Part shown: positions 1 to 5,802 of the stretch, one piece after another
How the letters are laid out: every line of letters starts with the position of its first letter
Numbering within the stretch: position 1 is the stretch's first letter
Source of the DNA: Chitinophagaceae bacterium
Lineage (GTDB): Bacteria > Bacteroidota > Bacteroidia > Chitinophagales > Chitinophagaceae
Length of the DNA: 7,013 nucleotides
Reading direction: 5' to 3'
Assembly (NCBI GenBank): GCA_947461495.1
Contig: CANHLV010000093.1
Location: 1-7,013, forward strand
Program-made: the position numbers and the translations under genes
Notes under the pieces: generated by a model
Seen by the model: the letters and a program-made list of their open reading frames with translations, nothing else
Told to the model about the DNA's origin: nothing
Database searches by the model: none

Positions 1-2693
1 TGAACCTTGGTTTGGATTTGCAAGGAGGTATGAGCGTAACAATGGATGTTAGTCTTGAAGGAATGATCAAATCTTTGAGCAACAATCCAAAAGATCAGCA
101 ATTACAAAATGCATTAAGGACTGCAACTGCAAAGAAATCAAGCAGCGATGCTGATTACATCACTTTGTTCAGTGACGCTTACATTCAACAAAATGGTGCG
201 GGCAAATTATCTTCGATTTTTGCTGGTCCTGGTAAAGATGTAAAGATTGATGATAAGGACGATGCTGTTATCACTAAAATCAGAAACATCGCCAAAGGAG
301 CTATCAACCAAACTTATAAAATCCTAGTTAAGCGTATTGATAAATTTGGTGTAGCTCAACCTAATATCAATTTAGACGAAAATAAAGGTGTTATCAATGT
401 TGAATTAGCTGGTGTAAACAATCCTGAAAGAGTTCGTAAATTTTTACAATCTTCAGCGAACTTACAATTCTGGGAAGTTTATCAAATTGACGAATTGGCA
501 AATTCTTTAAAAATTGCCGATGACAATTTAAAAAATTACTTGAATGGAATCAGTGCAGGTGATACTGCTAAATTAGCTGATAGTGTTTTAGCTAAAAAGA
601 ACATGAACCCATTCTTTAAAGTAATGAACCCTATTGATGTTCAAACTGATAATACAGGAAAACGCTTCTACGCTCCTGCTATTGGTAATGTCGCTTTACA
701 AGACACTGCAACATTCTTTAGTTATATTAATAATGATGTAGTTAAAAATGCATTGCCTGCTAACGTTAAATTCCTTTTTGGAATTGAAGAGAAAAGTGCA
801 AAAGGTAATCTTCGTTACTTCCCTTTATATGCCGTTAAAACAATTACTGGTTCTGAAAAAGCTCCTTTAGAAGGTGATGGCGTTGAAGAAGCCAGACAAG
901 ATTACGATGAAATGGGTAAACCTGCTATCAAAATGGTAATGACCAATTCAGGAAGTAAAATCTGGGCTAGAATGACTGCTAAAAATGTGGGTCGTCCAAT
1001 CGCTATCGCTCTTGATGATATCGTTTATAGCGCTCCAAATGTAAATGGTGCAATCGAAGGAGGTAATTCTGAAATCTCAGGTAAATTTACTGTTGAAGAA
1101 GCTCAGGATTTAGCTAATATTTTAAAATCAGGTAAATTGGATGCTCCTGCAAAAATCGTTGCTGAACAAGTTGTGGGGCCAACACTTGGTAAAGAAGCGG
1201 TTAATGGAGGCATTATGGCTTTCCTTATCGCTTTCGGTGTCATCTTCTTGTTGATGCTTGTATATTATAATACAGGTGGATGGGTTGCAAATCTTGCGCT
1301 TATCTTCAACTTGTTATTTACAATTGGTGTACTAACTGCATTAGGATTTACATTAACAGCTGCTGGTATTGCCGGTTTGGTGTTGACTATCGGTATGGCT
1401 GTAGATACTAACGTTATCATCTTTGAAAGAATAAAAGAAGAATTGACAAAAGGCAAAACCTACCATCAGGCTGTTAATGACGGTTATAAGCGTTCGCTCG
1501 CTCCTGTTATTGATGCTCACGTAACTTCTTTGTTAACTGCGATTATCCTTGCTTATTTTGGATTAGGACCTGTTTTAGGTTTCGCAACTACACAAATCAT
1601 CGGTATTTTGTTGTCATTGTTCTGCGGAATTTTATTCTCAAGATTAATTACGGAATTCTGGACCAACAAGCAACGTCACTTTAATTACTTTACAGGATTA
1701 TCTAAAAAAGTATTTGCTCATGCTAACTACAAATTCATCGAATACAGAAAAGTAGCTTATGTGATTTCAGCGTTTGTATTGGCTGCAGGTGTGGCTTCAT
1801 TCTTTGTTGGTTTCCATCAAGGTGTTGAATTCCAAGGAGGAAGAAGTTATACCATTGCTTTCGATAAAAAAGTTGATGCTGATAAATTCAGAGATGAATT
1901 GAAAATTGCTTTAGACGGTGATAACATCACTTTAAAAACTGTTGGTGAAGATGGCAAACACATCAACATCACTACTGCTTATTTGAAAGGAATAGACAAT
2001 GCAGACAGCACTGTTCAATCTAAATTAATGATTGGCTTGAAATCTGTTCTACCTGCAGATATTACTTACAATAAATTTGTTGCAGAAAATATTCAAAGTT
2101 CAACTACCGTTCAACCAAGCATTTCTGATGACTTGAAAAAAGGCGCTATAAAAGCAACCATCTTTGCGATGTTGATCATCTTCCTTTATATCTTCATGCG
2201 TTTCCGCGATTGGAGATATTCAGCCGGTACCATCCTTACATTGTTGCATGATGTATTGGTAACTTTAGCAGTATTTGCGTTCTTTAAAGATATTGTTCCT
2301 TTCCCATTGGAAATCGATCAGCACTTTATTGCAGCGATACTAACTGTTATTGGTTTCTCGATGAATGATACCGTTATCGTATTCGACAGAATCCGTGAAT
2401 ACAGCAGAGATATGAAAGGTGAAAGCAAAACAACAATTATCAACAAAGCTATCAATGATACTTTAAGTCGTACAGTGATGACTTCATTGACGGTATTCTT
2501 AACCATCTTAATTTTATTCATCTTCGGTGGTGAAGTAACTAGAGGATTTGCCTTTGCCATGTTGATTGGTGTTGTAACCGGTACATACTCCTCTATTTTC
2601 GTTGGAGCTCCTGTATTGATTGATTTCGCAAAAGACAAGCCATTAGGGGCAGCGAAAGAAGAAAAGAAAAAGAATGTAGCACCAGAACTATAA
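1..2693 (+). CDS. secDF: Protein translocase SecDF fusion, 5' end missing
   Basis: Inner-membrane SecD-SecF fusion that uses the proton gradient to help pull Sec-exported proteins across the membrane. The frame is already open at the left edge: the first full codon is at 3 and gives NLGLDLQGG, the conserved SecD motif just after the first membrane helix. That helix and the true start therefore lie upstream; the TTG at 12 is an internal leucine. Counting from codon 3 there are 896 residues: SecD periplasmic P1 region about 1-400 (RIDKFGV at 111-117), SecD membrane block about 402-555 with the AVDTNVIIFERI motif (Asp468) and PVIDAH (501-506), SecF part from about 580 with GVEFQGG (607-613), periplasmic loop to about 710, then the last membrane helices with GFSMNDTVIVFDRI (784-797, Asp789). 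The two Asp-containing motifs match the membrane residues linked to proton use in the family. The lysine-rich C-terminus is intact. SecD-SecF fusion is usual in Bacteroidota. Confidence 0.97.
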   Translation, partial: NLGLDLQGGMSVTMDVSLEGMIKSLSNNPKDQQLQNALRTATAKKSSSDADYITLFSDAYIQQNGAGKLSSIFAGPGKDVKIDDKDDAVITKIRNIAKGAINQTYKILVKRIDKFGVAQPNINLDENKGVINVELAGVNNPERVRKFLQSSANLQFWEVYQIDELANSLKIADDNLKNYLNGISAGDTAKLADSVLAKKNMNPFFKVMNPIDVQTDNTGKRFYAPAIGNVALQDTATFFSYINNDVVKNALPANVKFLFGIEEKSAKGNLRYFPLYAVKTITGSEKAPLEGDGVEEARQDYDEMGKPAIKMVMTNSGSKIWARMTAKNVGRPIAIALDDIVYSAPNVNGAIEGGNSEISGKFTVEEAQDLANILKSGKLDAPAKIVAEQVVGPTLGKEAVNGGIMAFLIAFGVIFLLMLVYYNTGGWVANLALIFNLLFTIGVLTALGFTLTAAGIAGLVLTIGMAVDTNVIIFERIKEELTKGKTYHQAVNDGYKRSLAPVIDAHVTSLLTAIILAYFGLGPVLGFATTQIIGILLSLFCGILFSRLITEFWTNKQRHFNYFTGLSKKVFAHANYKFIEYRKVAYVISAFVLAAGVASFFVGFHQGVEFQGGRSYTIAFDKKVDADKFRDELKIALDGDNITLKTVGEDGKHINITTAYLKGIDNADSTVQSKLMIGLKSVLPADITYNKFVAENIQSSTTVQPSISDDLKKGAIKATIFAMLIIFLYIFMRFRDWRYSAGTILTLLHDVLVTLAVFAFFKDIVPFPLEIDQHFIAAILTVIGFSMNDTVIVFDRIREYSRDMKGESKTTIINKAINDTLSRTVMTSLTVFLTILILFIFGGEVTRGFAFAMLIGVVTGTYSSIFVGAPVLIDFAKDKPLGAAKEEKKKNVAPEL

Positions 2694-2751
2694 AATAATA
2701 GACAAAAAAAATCCCGTCGATGACGGGATTTTTTTTGTCTATTATTTTATA
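2689..2751. terminator. Bidirectional intrinsic terminator, 30-bp perfect hairpin
   Basis: A perfect inverted repeat with arms 2689-2718 and 2722-2751 and a 3-nt GAT loop. Its core is ATCCCGTC/GACGGGAT, flanked by 8 A on the left and 8 T on the right, so either strand reads as a GC stem followed by a T tract. It lies between the converging secDF (+) and the Fe-S carrier gene (-) and can end transcription of both. The left arm includes the secDF stop codon (2691-2693). Pairing was checked base by base by eye. Confidence 0.93.
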
Positions 2752-2756
2752 AGTTT

Positions 2757-2836
2757 AAAAGGTTCAATAAGTTCAAAAGGTTGAAAAGGTTTATTCTGGA
2801 TTCGTAACCTATTGAACTTATTGAACCTTTTGAACC
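2757..2836. repeat. TTGAAC-word repeat forming a second long hairpin
   Basis: Arms 2757-2776 and 2812-2831 are perfectly complementary over 20 bp. After one mismatch, a further 5 bp pair (2778-2782 with 2806-2810). The arms are built from repeated words: GGTTCAATAA, GTTCAAAAGG and GGTTGAAAAGG on the left, and TTGAACTTA, TTGAACCTTT and TTGAACCTT on the right, with TTGAAC recurring every 9-10 bp. It sits directly after the bidirectional terminator and ends 15 bp before the stop of the - strand Fe-S carrier gene. It may support termination of that transcript or be an intergenic repeat element; the sequence does not decide. Related words recur near 5638-5679. Confidence 0.75.
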
Positions 2837-2851
2837 TTCCAAACAAGCAGC

Positions 2852-3196
2852 TTACACCGCGAAACTCGTTCCACATCCACAAGTGCTACTGGCATTCGGG
2901 TTATTAAAAGTAAACCCTCTTGAATTCAATCCACCTTCCCAGTTTACTTCCATGCCTTGTAAATAAAGTCCATGAGATTTGTCCATGATAAAAGAAAAAG
3001 TCCCGTCATCAAAAACCATATCGTTTGGTTTTTGTTCATCGAATTCAAGAACGTAAGTCATGCCGCTACAGCCGCCTCCCTTTACTCCTACTCTTAATTT
3101 ATTTTTTAAATCATCCGTAGATGTTTCAATCAGTCTTTTGATTTCAGCTTTTGCAGAGTTTGTGAAAGAAACAGGATTGGTATTTACAGTTACCAT
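2852..3196 (-). CDS. A-type iron-sulfur cluster carrier (HesB/IscA/ErpA family)
   Basis: 114-residue A-type carrier that accepts Fe-S clusters from an ISC or SUF scaffold and passes them to apo-enzymes in the cytoplasm. The family signature is complete: GVKGGGCSGM with Cys43, and the C-terminal NPNASSTCGCG with Cys106 and Cys108, the three cluster-binding cysteines. Length equals the usual 105-120 residues, and the NPNAxSTCGCGxSF ending is close to ErpA, but IscA, SufA and ErpA cannot be separated from one sequence. The start is the ATG at 3194-3196 (MVTVNTNPVSF). The frame stays open upstream to an ATG at 3239-3241, but those 15 extra residues are not family-like and the codons run through a good -7 box. 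The gene stands alone, converges on secDF, and is divergent from the gene at 3305. No other Fe-S assembly gene is in the window. Confidence 0.95.
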   Translation of the reverse strand: MVTVNTNPVSFTNSAKAEIKRLIETSTDDLKNKLRVGVKGGGCSGMTYVLEFDEQKPNDMVFDDGTFSFIMDKSHGLYLQGMEVNWEGGLNSRGFTFNNPNASSTCGCGTSFAV

Positions 3197-3207
3197 AATT
3201 TTTTTTC

Positions 3208-3215
3208 CAAATTTA
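3208..3215 (-). promoter_or_regulatory. Putative -7 box of the Fe-S carrier gene
   Basis: On the - strand this reads TAAATTTG, a perfect match to the Bacteroidota -7 consensus TAnnTTTG, 11 nt before the chosen start codon. At the expected -33 distance there is only a T-rich GTTTTA, not a clear TTG, so the promoter is partly supported. It implies a very short, A-rich leader without a Shine-Dalgarno site. Confidence 0.45.
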
Positions 3216-3280
3216 CAATGAAATCTGCCACTGTAAAACATATCAGTTTACGAAAACAGAAAAATGTACTGCATCTTGTT

Positions 3281-3288
3281 TACCTTTG
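3281..3288 (+). promoter_or_regulatory. Putative -7 box of the 3305-5387 transcription unit
   Basis: TACCTTTG matches TAnnTTTG exactly and ends 16 nt before the ATG at 3305. No TTG is seen 19-21 nt upstream, so the -33 element is weak or absent. Position in the divergent gap with the Fe-S carrier gene makes it the best promoter candidate for the small membrane protein and the mutase. Confidence 0.42.
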
Positions 3289-3304
3289 GCAATAAATTTA
3301 GAAT

Positions 3305-3817
3305 ATGGATACTTTTCAGTGGTTTGAGGTTTCTTTTATGATCGCTACAATTGGGTTGATATTAATAACTCAAAATGATATTGCCAATTTAAAAAAGACG
3401 ATTACCCAAATTCCGGCCCCAATAAACGTAGAAGGCAGTCGATTGAAATTACAAGCATTGGAAAGACTCACTTTGTATACAGAAAGGTCATCTCTCAAAA
3501 ATCTAGTTGGAAGAGCTGATTATTCAAAAATGAGTGCTGCAGAATTACATCATTACCTTATAGAAACTTTAAAAACAGAATTCGACTACAACTCAAGTCA
3601 GCAGATTTATGTAAATCCTGAAATCTGGAATGCCGTTATCAGAATGAAAGATCAGAATATTTACATTATCAACCACATTACAGCAAATCTTGCTCCTCAT
3701 GCAACCGGAGCCGAATTAAGTAGAATGTTATTAGAATACAGCATGACACCAAATGCAGAGATGAGTCCAATGCTGCTTGATGCTTTACAATTTGAAGCCA
3801 AAAAATTACTTAGTTAA
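3305..3817 (+). CDS. Small membrane-anchored protein of unknown function (DUF7935-like)
   Basis: 170-residue protein with no assigned function. Residues about 7-22 (FEVSFMIATIGLILIT) form one short hydrophobic segment, probably an N-terminal membrane anchor. The rest is a soluble, mostly helical domain, likely cytoplasmic. The pattern RLKLQALERLTLYTER (about 46-61), followed by a SQQIYV...W stretch and a C-terminal helical region, resembles a Bacteroidota-restricted uncharacterised family that I remember as DUF7935; this is from memory and needs a profile search. The start is firm: an in-frame TAG at 3299-3301 precedes the ATG by one codon. The stop lies 10 bp before the mutase ATG with no terminator between, so the two are probably co-transcribed. 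That pairing alone does not show a role in B12 or acyl-CoA metabolism. Confidence 0.85.
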   Translation: MDTFQWFEVSFMIATIGLILITQNDIANLKKTITQIPAPINVEGSRLKLQALERLTLYTERSSLKNLVGRADYSKMSAAELHHYLIETLKTEFDYNSSQQIYVNPEIWNAVIRMKDQNIYIINHITANLAPHATGAELSRMLLEYSMTPNAEMSPMLLDALQFEAKKLLS

Positions 3818-3827
3818 AAACTATATT

Positions 3828-5387
3828 ATGTCTGGCAAAAAAATCACTACAGATTCCGGAATTGAAATAAAAGAATCATATACCGCCGCTGATATCAAAA
3901 GCCACGACAACTCAACAGCTGGCGTATACCCGTTTACGAGAGGTGTGCAATCTTCTATGTACCGTGGTAAGTTATGGACAATGCGCCAGTACGCAGGATT
4001 TTCAACTGCAGAAGAAAGCAATAAAAGATATCATTATTTATTAAATCAAGGTGTTAGCGGATTGAGTGTAGCATTTGATTTACCCACACAAATTGGTTAC
4101 GATAGTAATCATCCACTGGCAGACGGTGAAGTAGGCAAAGTTGGTGTAGCTATAGATAGCCTGGAAGACATTGAAAAATTATTCGAAGGCATAAAACTTG
4201 AAGACGTTTCAACATCAATGACCATAAATGCTACAGGATTTATTCTACTTGCATTTTATGTGGCTCTTGCAAAAAAACAAGGTGCCAATTTGAATAATAT
4301 TACCGGAACAATTCAGAACGACATCCTGAAAGAATACGCAGCCAGAGGTACTTACATTTATCCGCCACAGCCATCCATGCGCATCATCACCGACATCTTT
4401 GAATGGTGTAGCAAGGAATTGCCAAAATGGAATACAATCTCTATTTCCGGTTATCATATTAGAGAAGCAGGAAGTACCGCTGTACAGGAAATTGCATTTA
4501 CATTAAGTAACGGAAAAGCTTATGTTAAAGCAGCACTGGAAAAAGGATTAGATATTAATGTTTTCGGTAAACGACTTTCATTTTTCTTTAATGCACATAA
4601 TAACTTGTTTGAAGAAGTGGCAAAGTTCAGAGCCGCAAGAAGAATGTGGGCGAAGATCATGAAAGACCTCGGCGCCACAGATGAGAAAGCCATGATGTTA
4701 CGTTTTCATACACAAACAGGCGGAAGTACATTAACAGCACAACAGCCGATGAATAACATCAGTCGTGTTACCATTCAGACTTTAGCTGCTGTATTGGGTG
4801 GCACCCAATCATTACATACTAACGGTTATGATGAGGCGCTTAGCTTACCCACTGAAGAAGCCGCTAAAATCGCATTGCGTACACAACAAATTGTAGCTTT
4901 TGAAAGTGGTGCGGCTGATACAGTAGACCCATTAGCCGGCAGCTACTATGTTGAAACATTAACCGATCAAGTTGAAGCTGAAGCTTGGAAATTAATTGAG
5001 AGCATTGATGCTATGGGGGGTGCTGTTGCTGCAACAGAAGCAGGTTTCGTTCAGGATGAAATTGCGAGAAGTGCTTATGAATACCAATGCAATATTGAAA
5101 ACAATTCAAAAGTCATTGTGGGTGTCAATAAATTCCAAACTAATAGTGAAGAAAAAATACCCGGATTTAAGATAGACGATAGTATTCAAAAAATGCAATG
5201 TGATAAATTAGCGGCTTTGAAATCGAAAAGAGATAATACATCAGTCAGCGATTGTTTATCAAAATTAAAATCAACTTGCAAAAGCAATGAAAATATAATG
5301 CCTGTGGTGTTGGAGTGTGTAGAACAATATTGCACGCTGGGAGAAATTTCAGATGTTTTGCGGGGAGAGTTTGGGGAGTACAAATAA
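3828..5387 (+). CDS. Methylmalonyl-CoA mutase large (catalytic) subunit, no B12-binding domain
   Basis: 519-residue catalytic TIM-barrel subunit of adenosylcobalamin-dependent acyl-CoA mutase, predicted to interconvert (R)-methylmalonyl-CoA and succinyl-CoA. It opens with YPFTRGVQSSMYRGK and carries RQYAGFSTAEESN, TIQNDILKEY, SISGYHIREAG, RLSFFFNAHNN and GGTQSLHTNGYDEALSLPT. Residues aligning with Propionibacterium MCM are kept at a constant offset of 34: Tyr55 (Tyr89), Gln163 (Gln197), Arg173 (Arg207) and His210 (His244). Isobutyryl-CoA mutase has Phe and Gln at the Tyr89 and Arg207 positions, so methylmalonyl-CoA is the better substrate call. The chain ends after the barrel; the DxHxxG cobalamin domain of about 130 residues is absent, as in split enzymes with a separate small subunit. 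The ATG at 3828 fits the family; an upstream in-frame ATG at 3777 lies inside the preceding gene. Names used for such proteins include mutB, mcmA1 and scpA-like. Confidence 0.93.
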   Translation: MSGKKITTDSGIEIKESYTAADIKSHDNSTAGVYPFTRGVQSSMYRGKLWTMRQYAGFSTAEESNKRYHYLLNQGVSGLSVAFDLPTQIGYDSNHPLADGEVGKVGVAIDSLEDIEKLFEGIKLEDVSTSMTINATGFILLAFYVALAKKQGANLNNITGTIQNDILKEYAARGTYIYPPQPSMRIITDIFEWCSKELPKWNTISISGYHIREAGSTAVQEIAFTLSNGKAYVKAALEKGLDINVFGKRLSFFFNAHNNLFEEVAKFRAARRMWAKIMKDLGATDEKAMMLRFHTQTGGSTLTAQQPMNNISRVTIQTLAAVLGGTQSLHTNGYDEALSLPTEEAAKIALRTQQIVAFESGAADTVDPLAGSYYVETLTDQVEAEAWKLIESIDAMGGAVAATEAGFVQDEIARSAYEYQCNIENNSKVIVGVNKFQTNSEEKIPGFKIDDSIQKMQCDKLAALKSKRDNTSVSDCLSKLKSTCKSNENIMPVVLECVEQYCTLGEISDVLRGEFGEYK

Positions 5388-5390
5388 AAG

Positions 5391-5414
5391 CCCCCTCAAT
5401 CCCCCAAAGGGGGA
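5391..5414. repeat. C/G-rich hairpin element after the mutase gene
   Basis: CCCCCTCAAT is followed by CCCCCAAAGGGGG (5401-5413), a 5-bp GC stem with a 3-nt loop that extends by one T-A pair (5400/5414). It begins 3 bp after the mutase stop codon, where a terminator is expected, but no T tract follows (AAGTTGA). Intrinsic termination is thus uncertain. From memory, very similar CCCCCTnAATCCCCC...GGGGG strings are scattered between genes in many Bacteroidota genomes, so this may be a dispersed repeat. Confidence 0.6.
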
Positions 5415-5452
5415 AGTTGATGCAGAAGAAGGTCTCTGACCGAGTCTTTAGA

Positions 5453-5556
5453 GGTTTATAGGTTTAAGTCGCTTCGCTGGTTTAAGGGTTGAAATCGGTA
5501 CGCTGGTTTAATTCGTTTCACTGGTTTTATGGTTTGAGTCGCAGAGCTGGTTGGCA
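5453..5556. repeat. Degenerate modular array of 18-nt and 8-nt units
   Basis: The stretch splits without gaps into units starting GGTT. Eight-nt units: GGTTTATA (5453), GGTTTAAG (5479), GGTTTTAT (5523). Eighteen-nt units: GGTTTAAGTCGCTTCGCT (5461), GGTTGAAATCGGTACGCT (5487), GGTTTAATTCGTTTCACT (5505), GGTTTGAGTCGCAGAGCT (5531). The order is 8-18-8-18-18-8-18, followed by a broken GGTTGGCA (5549). The 8-nt units resemble the first 8 nt of the 18-nt unit, whose consensus is GGTTTAAnTCGnTTCGCT. The units are contiguous, with no spacers. The 8-nt steps break any reading frame, so it is not a coding repeat. Function unknown. Confidence 0.7.
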
Positions 5557-5601
5557 TCTTAACAATGTATCCCGAATGGAACGTTGCGTATTTTGTTTAA
5601 T

Positions 5602-5628
5602 AGTTTAAATCGTTTCGCTCGTTTAATG
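5602..5628. repeat. Detached copy of the 18/8-nt array unit
   Basis: AGTTTAAATCGTTTCGCT (5602-5619) matches the 18-nt consensus of the upstream array closely and is followed by CGTTTAAT (5620-5627), resembling the 8-nt unit. It is separated from the main array by about 45 bp. Confidence 0.6.
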
Positions 5629-5637
5629 GTATTGATC

Positions 5638-5679
5638 AACCTTTTGAACTTATCAAACCTATTGAACGTTTGAAACAAC
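5638..5679. repeat. TTGAAC-word repeat, second locus
   Basis: AACCTTTTGAAC (5638-5649) is identical to 2824-2835, and AACCTATTGAAC (5656-5667) is identical to 2806-2817. A further GTTTGAAAC follows. The same words thus occur in both repeat-rich intergenic regions, about 2.8 kb apart, but here they do not build a long hairpin. Confidence 0.6.
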
Positions 5680-5687
5680 TTTTACTT

Positions 5688-5703
5688 AATTCGTGAATTC
5701 GTG
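5688..5703. repeat. Tandem AATTCGTG duplication
   Basis: AATTCGTG occurs twice head to tail, followed by GCTAACTTTT. From memory this phrase is common between genes in Bacteroidota; here it is only a short direct repeat with no visible function. Confidence 0.5.
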
Positions 5704-5724
5704 GCTAACTTTTCTAACCAATAT

Positions 5725-5737
5725 TTCCCGAAGGGAA
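5725..5737. repeat. Small TTCCC-GAA-GGGAA hairpin
   Basis: A 5-bp perfect stem with a GAA loop, within AACCAATATTTCCCGAAGGG (from 5716). A diverged copy, AACAATGTATCCCGAATGGA (from 5561), lies about 155 bp upstream but has lost part of the stem. No T tract follows, so it is not a clear terminator; it lies about 65 bp upstream of the peptidase start. Confidence 0.5.
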
Positions 5738-5802
5738 TTAATGAATATTTAAAACAATCTCTTGTTTAATTAATTTATTTCGAACACATATAATTTTTAT
5801 AA

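Larger units (their letters stand above)
5388..5802. other. Gene-free intergenic region rich in short repeats
   Basis: About 415 bp between the mutase stop and the peptidase ATG. I find no convincing coding frame, tRNA or known riboswitch. It holds, in order: a C/G hairpin element, a modular 18/8-nt repeat array, two copies of a TCCCGAA-type motif, another array-like unit, TTGAAC words, a tandem AATTCGTG and an AT-rich leader before the peptidase gene. The composition differs clearly from the flanking genes. A promoter for the peptidase should lie near its 3' end, but I cannot place a -33/-7 pair with correct spacing; TAATTTTT at 5791-5798 is only a weak -7 candidate. Confidence 0.8.

Noticed and set aside
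12..14. TTG as the start codon of SecDF
   Set aside because: The frame is open to the window edge and the codons just before (N-L-G) complete the conserved LGLDLQGG motif, so this TTG is an internal leucine of a truncated gene.
1265..2638. Open frames on the - strand inside secDF (1265-1456, 2318-2638)
   Set aside because: They lie wholly antisense to a strongly conserved gene, with low-complexity or hydrophobic translations expected from antisense membrane-protein codons.
3197..3241. N-terminal extension of the Fe-S carrier from an ATG at 3239-3241
   Set aside because: The 15 extra residues are not family-like, the normal-length protein starts at the ATG at 3194-3196, and the extension would cover the likely -7 box.
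3777..3827. Earlier in-frame ATG for the mutase
   Set aside because: It would overlap the previous gene by 41 bp and add residues without family support; the ATG at 3828 gives a normal start 10 bp after the previous stop.
3821..5383. Open frames on the - strand inside the mutase gene (3821-4021, 4245-4457, 5186-5383)
   Set aside because: Antisense to a well-conserved enzyme; no recognisable domain or start signal.
3828..5387. Isobutyryl-CoA mutase large subunit (IcmA)
   Set aside because: The length and missing B12 domain would fit, but the two diagnostic positions are Tyr55 and Arg173 as in methylmalonyl-CoA mutase, not Phe and Gln.
5453..5628. CRISPR array
   Set aside because: Units are contiguous and degenerate, without conserved repeats separated by unique spacers, and no cas genes are nearby.
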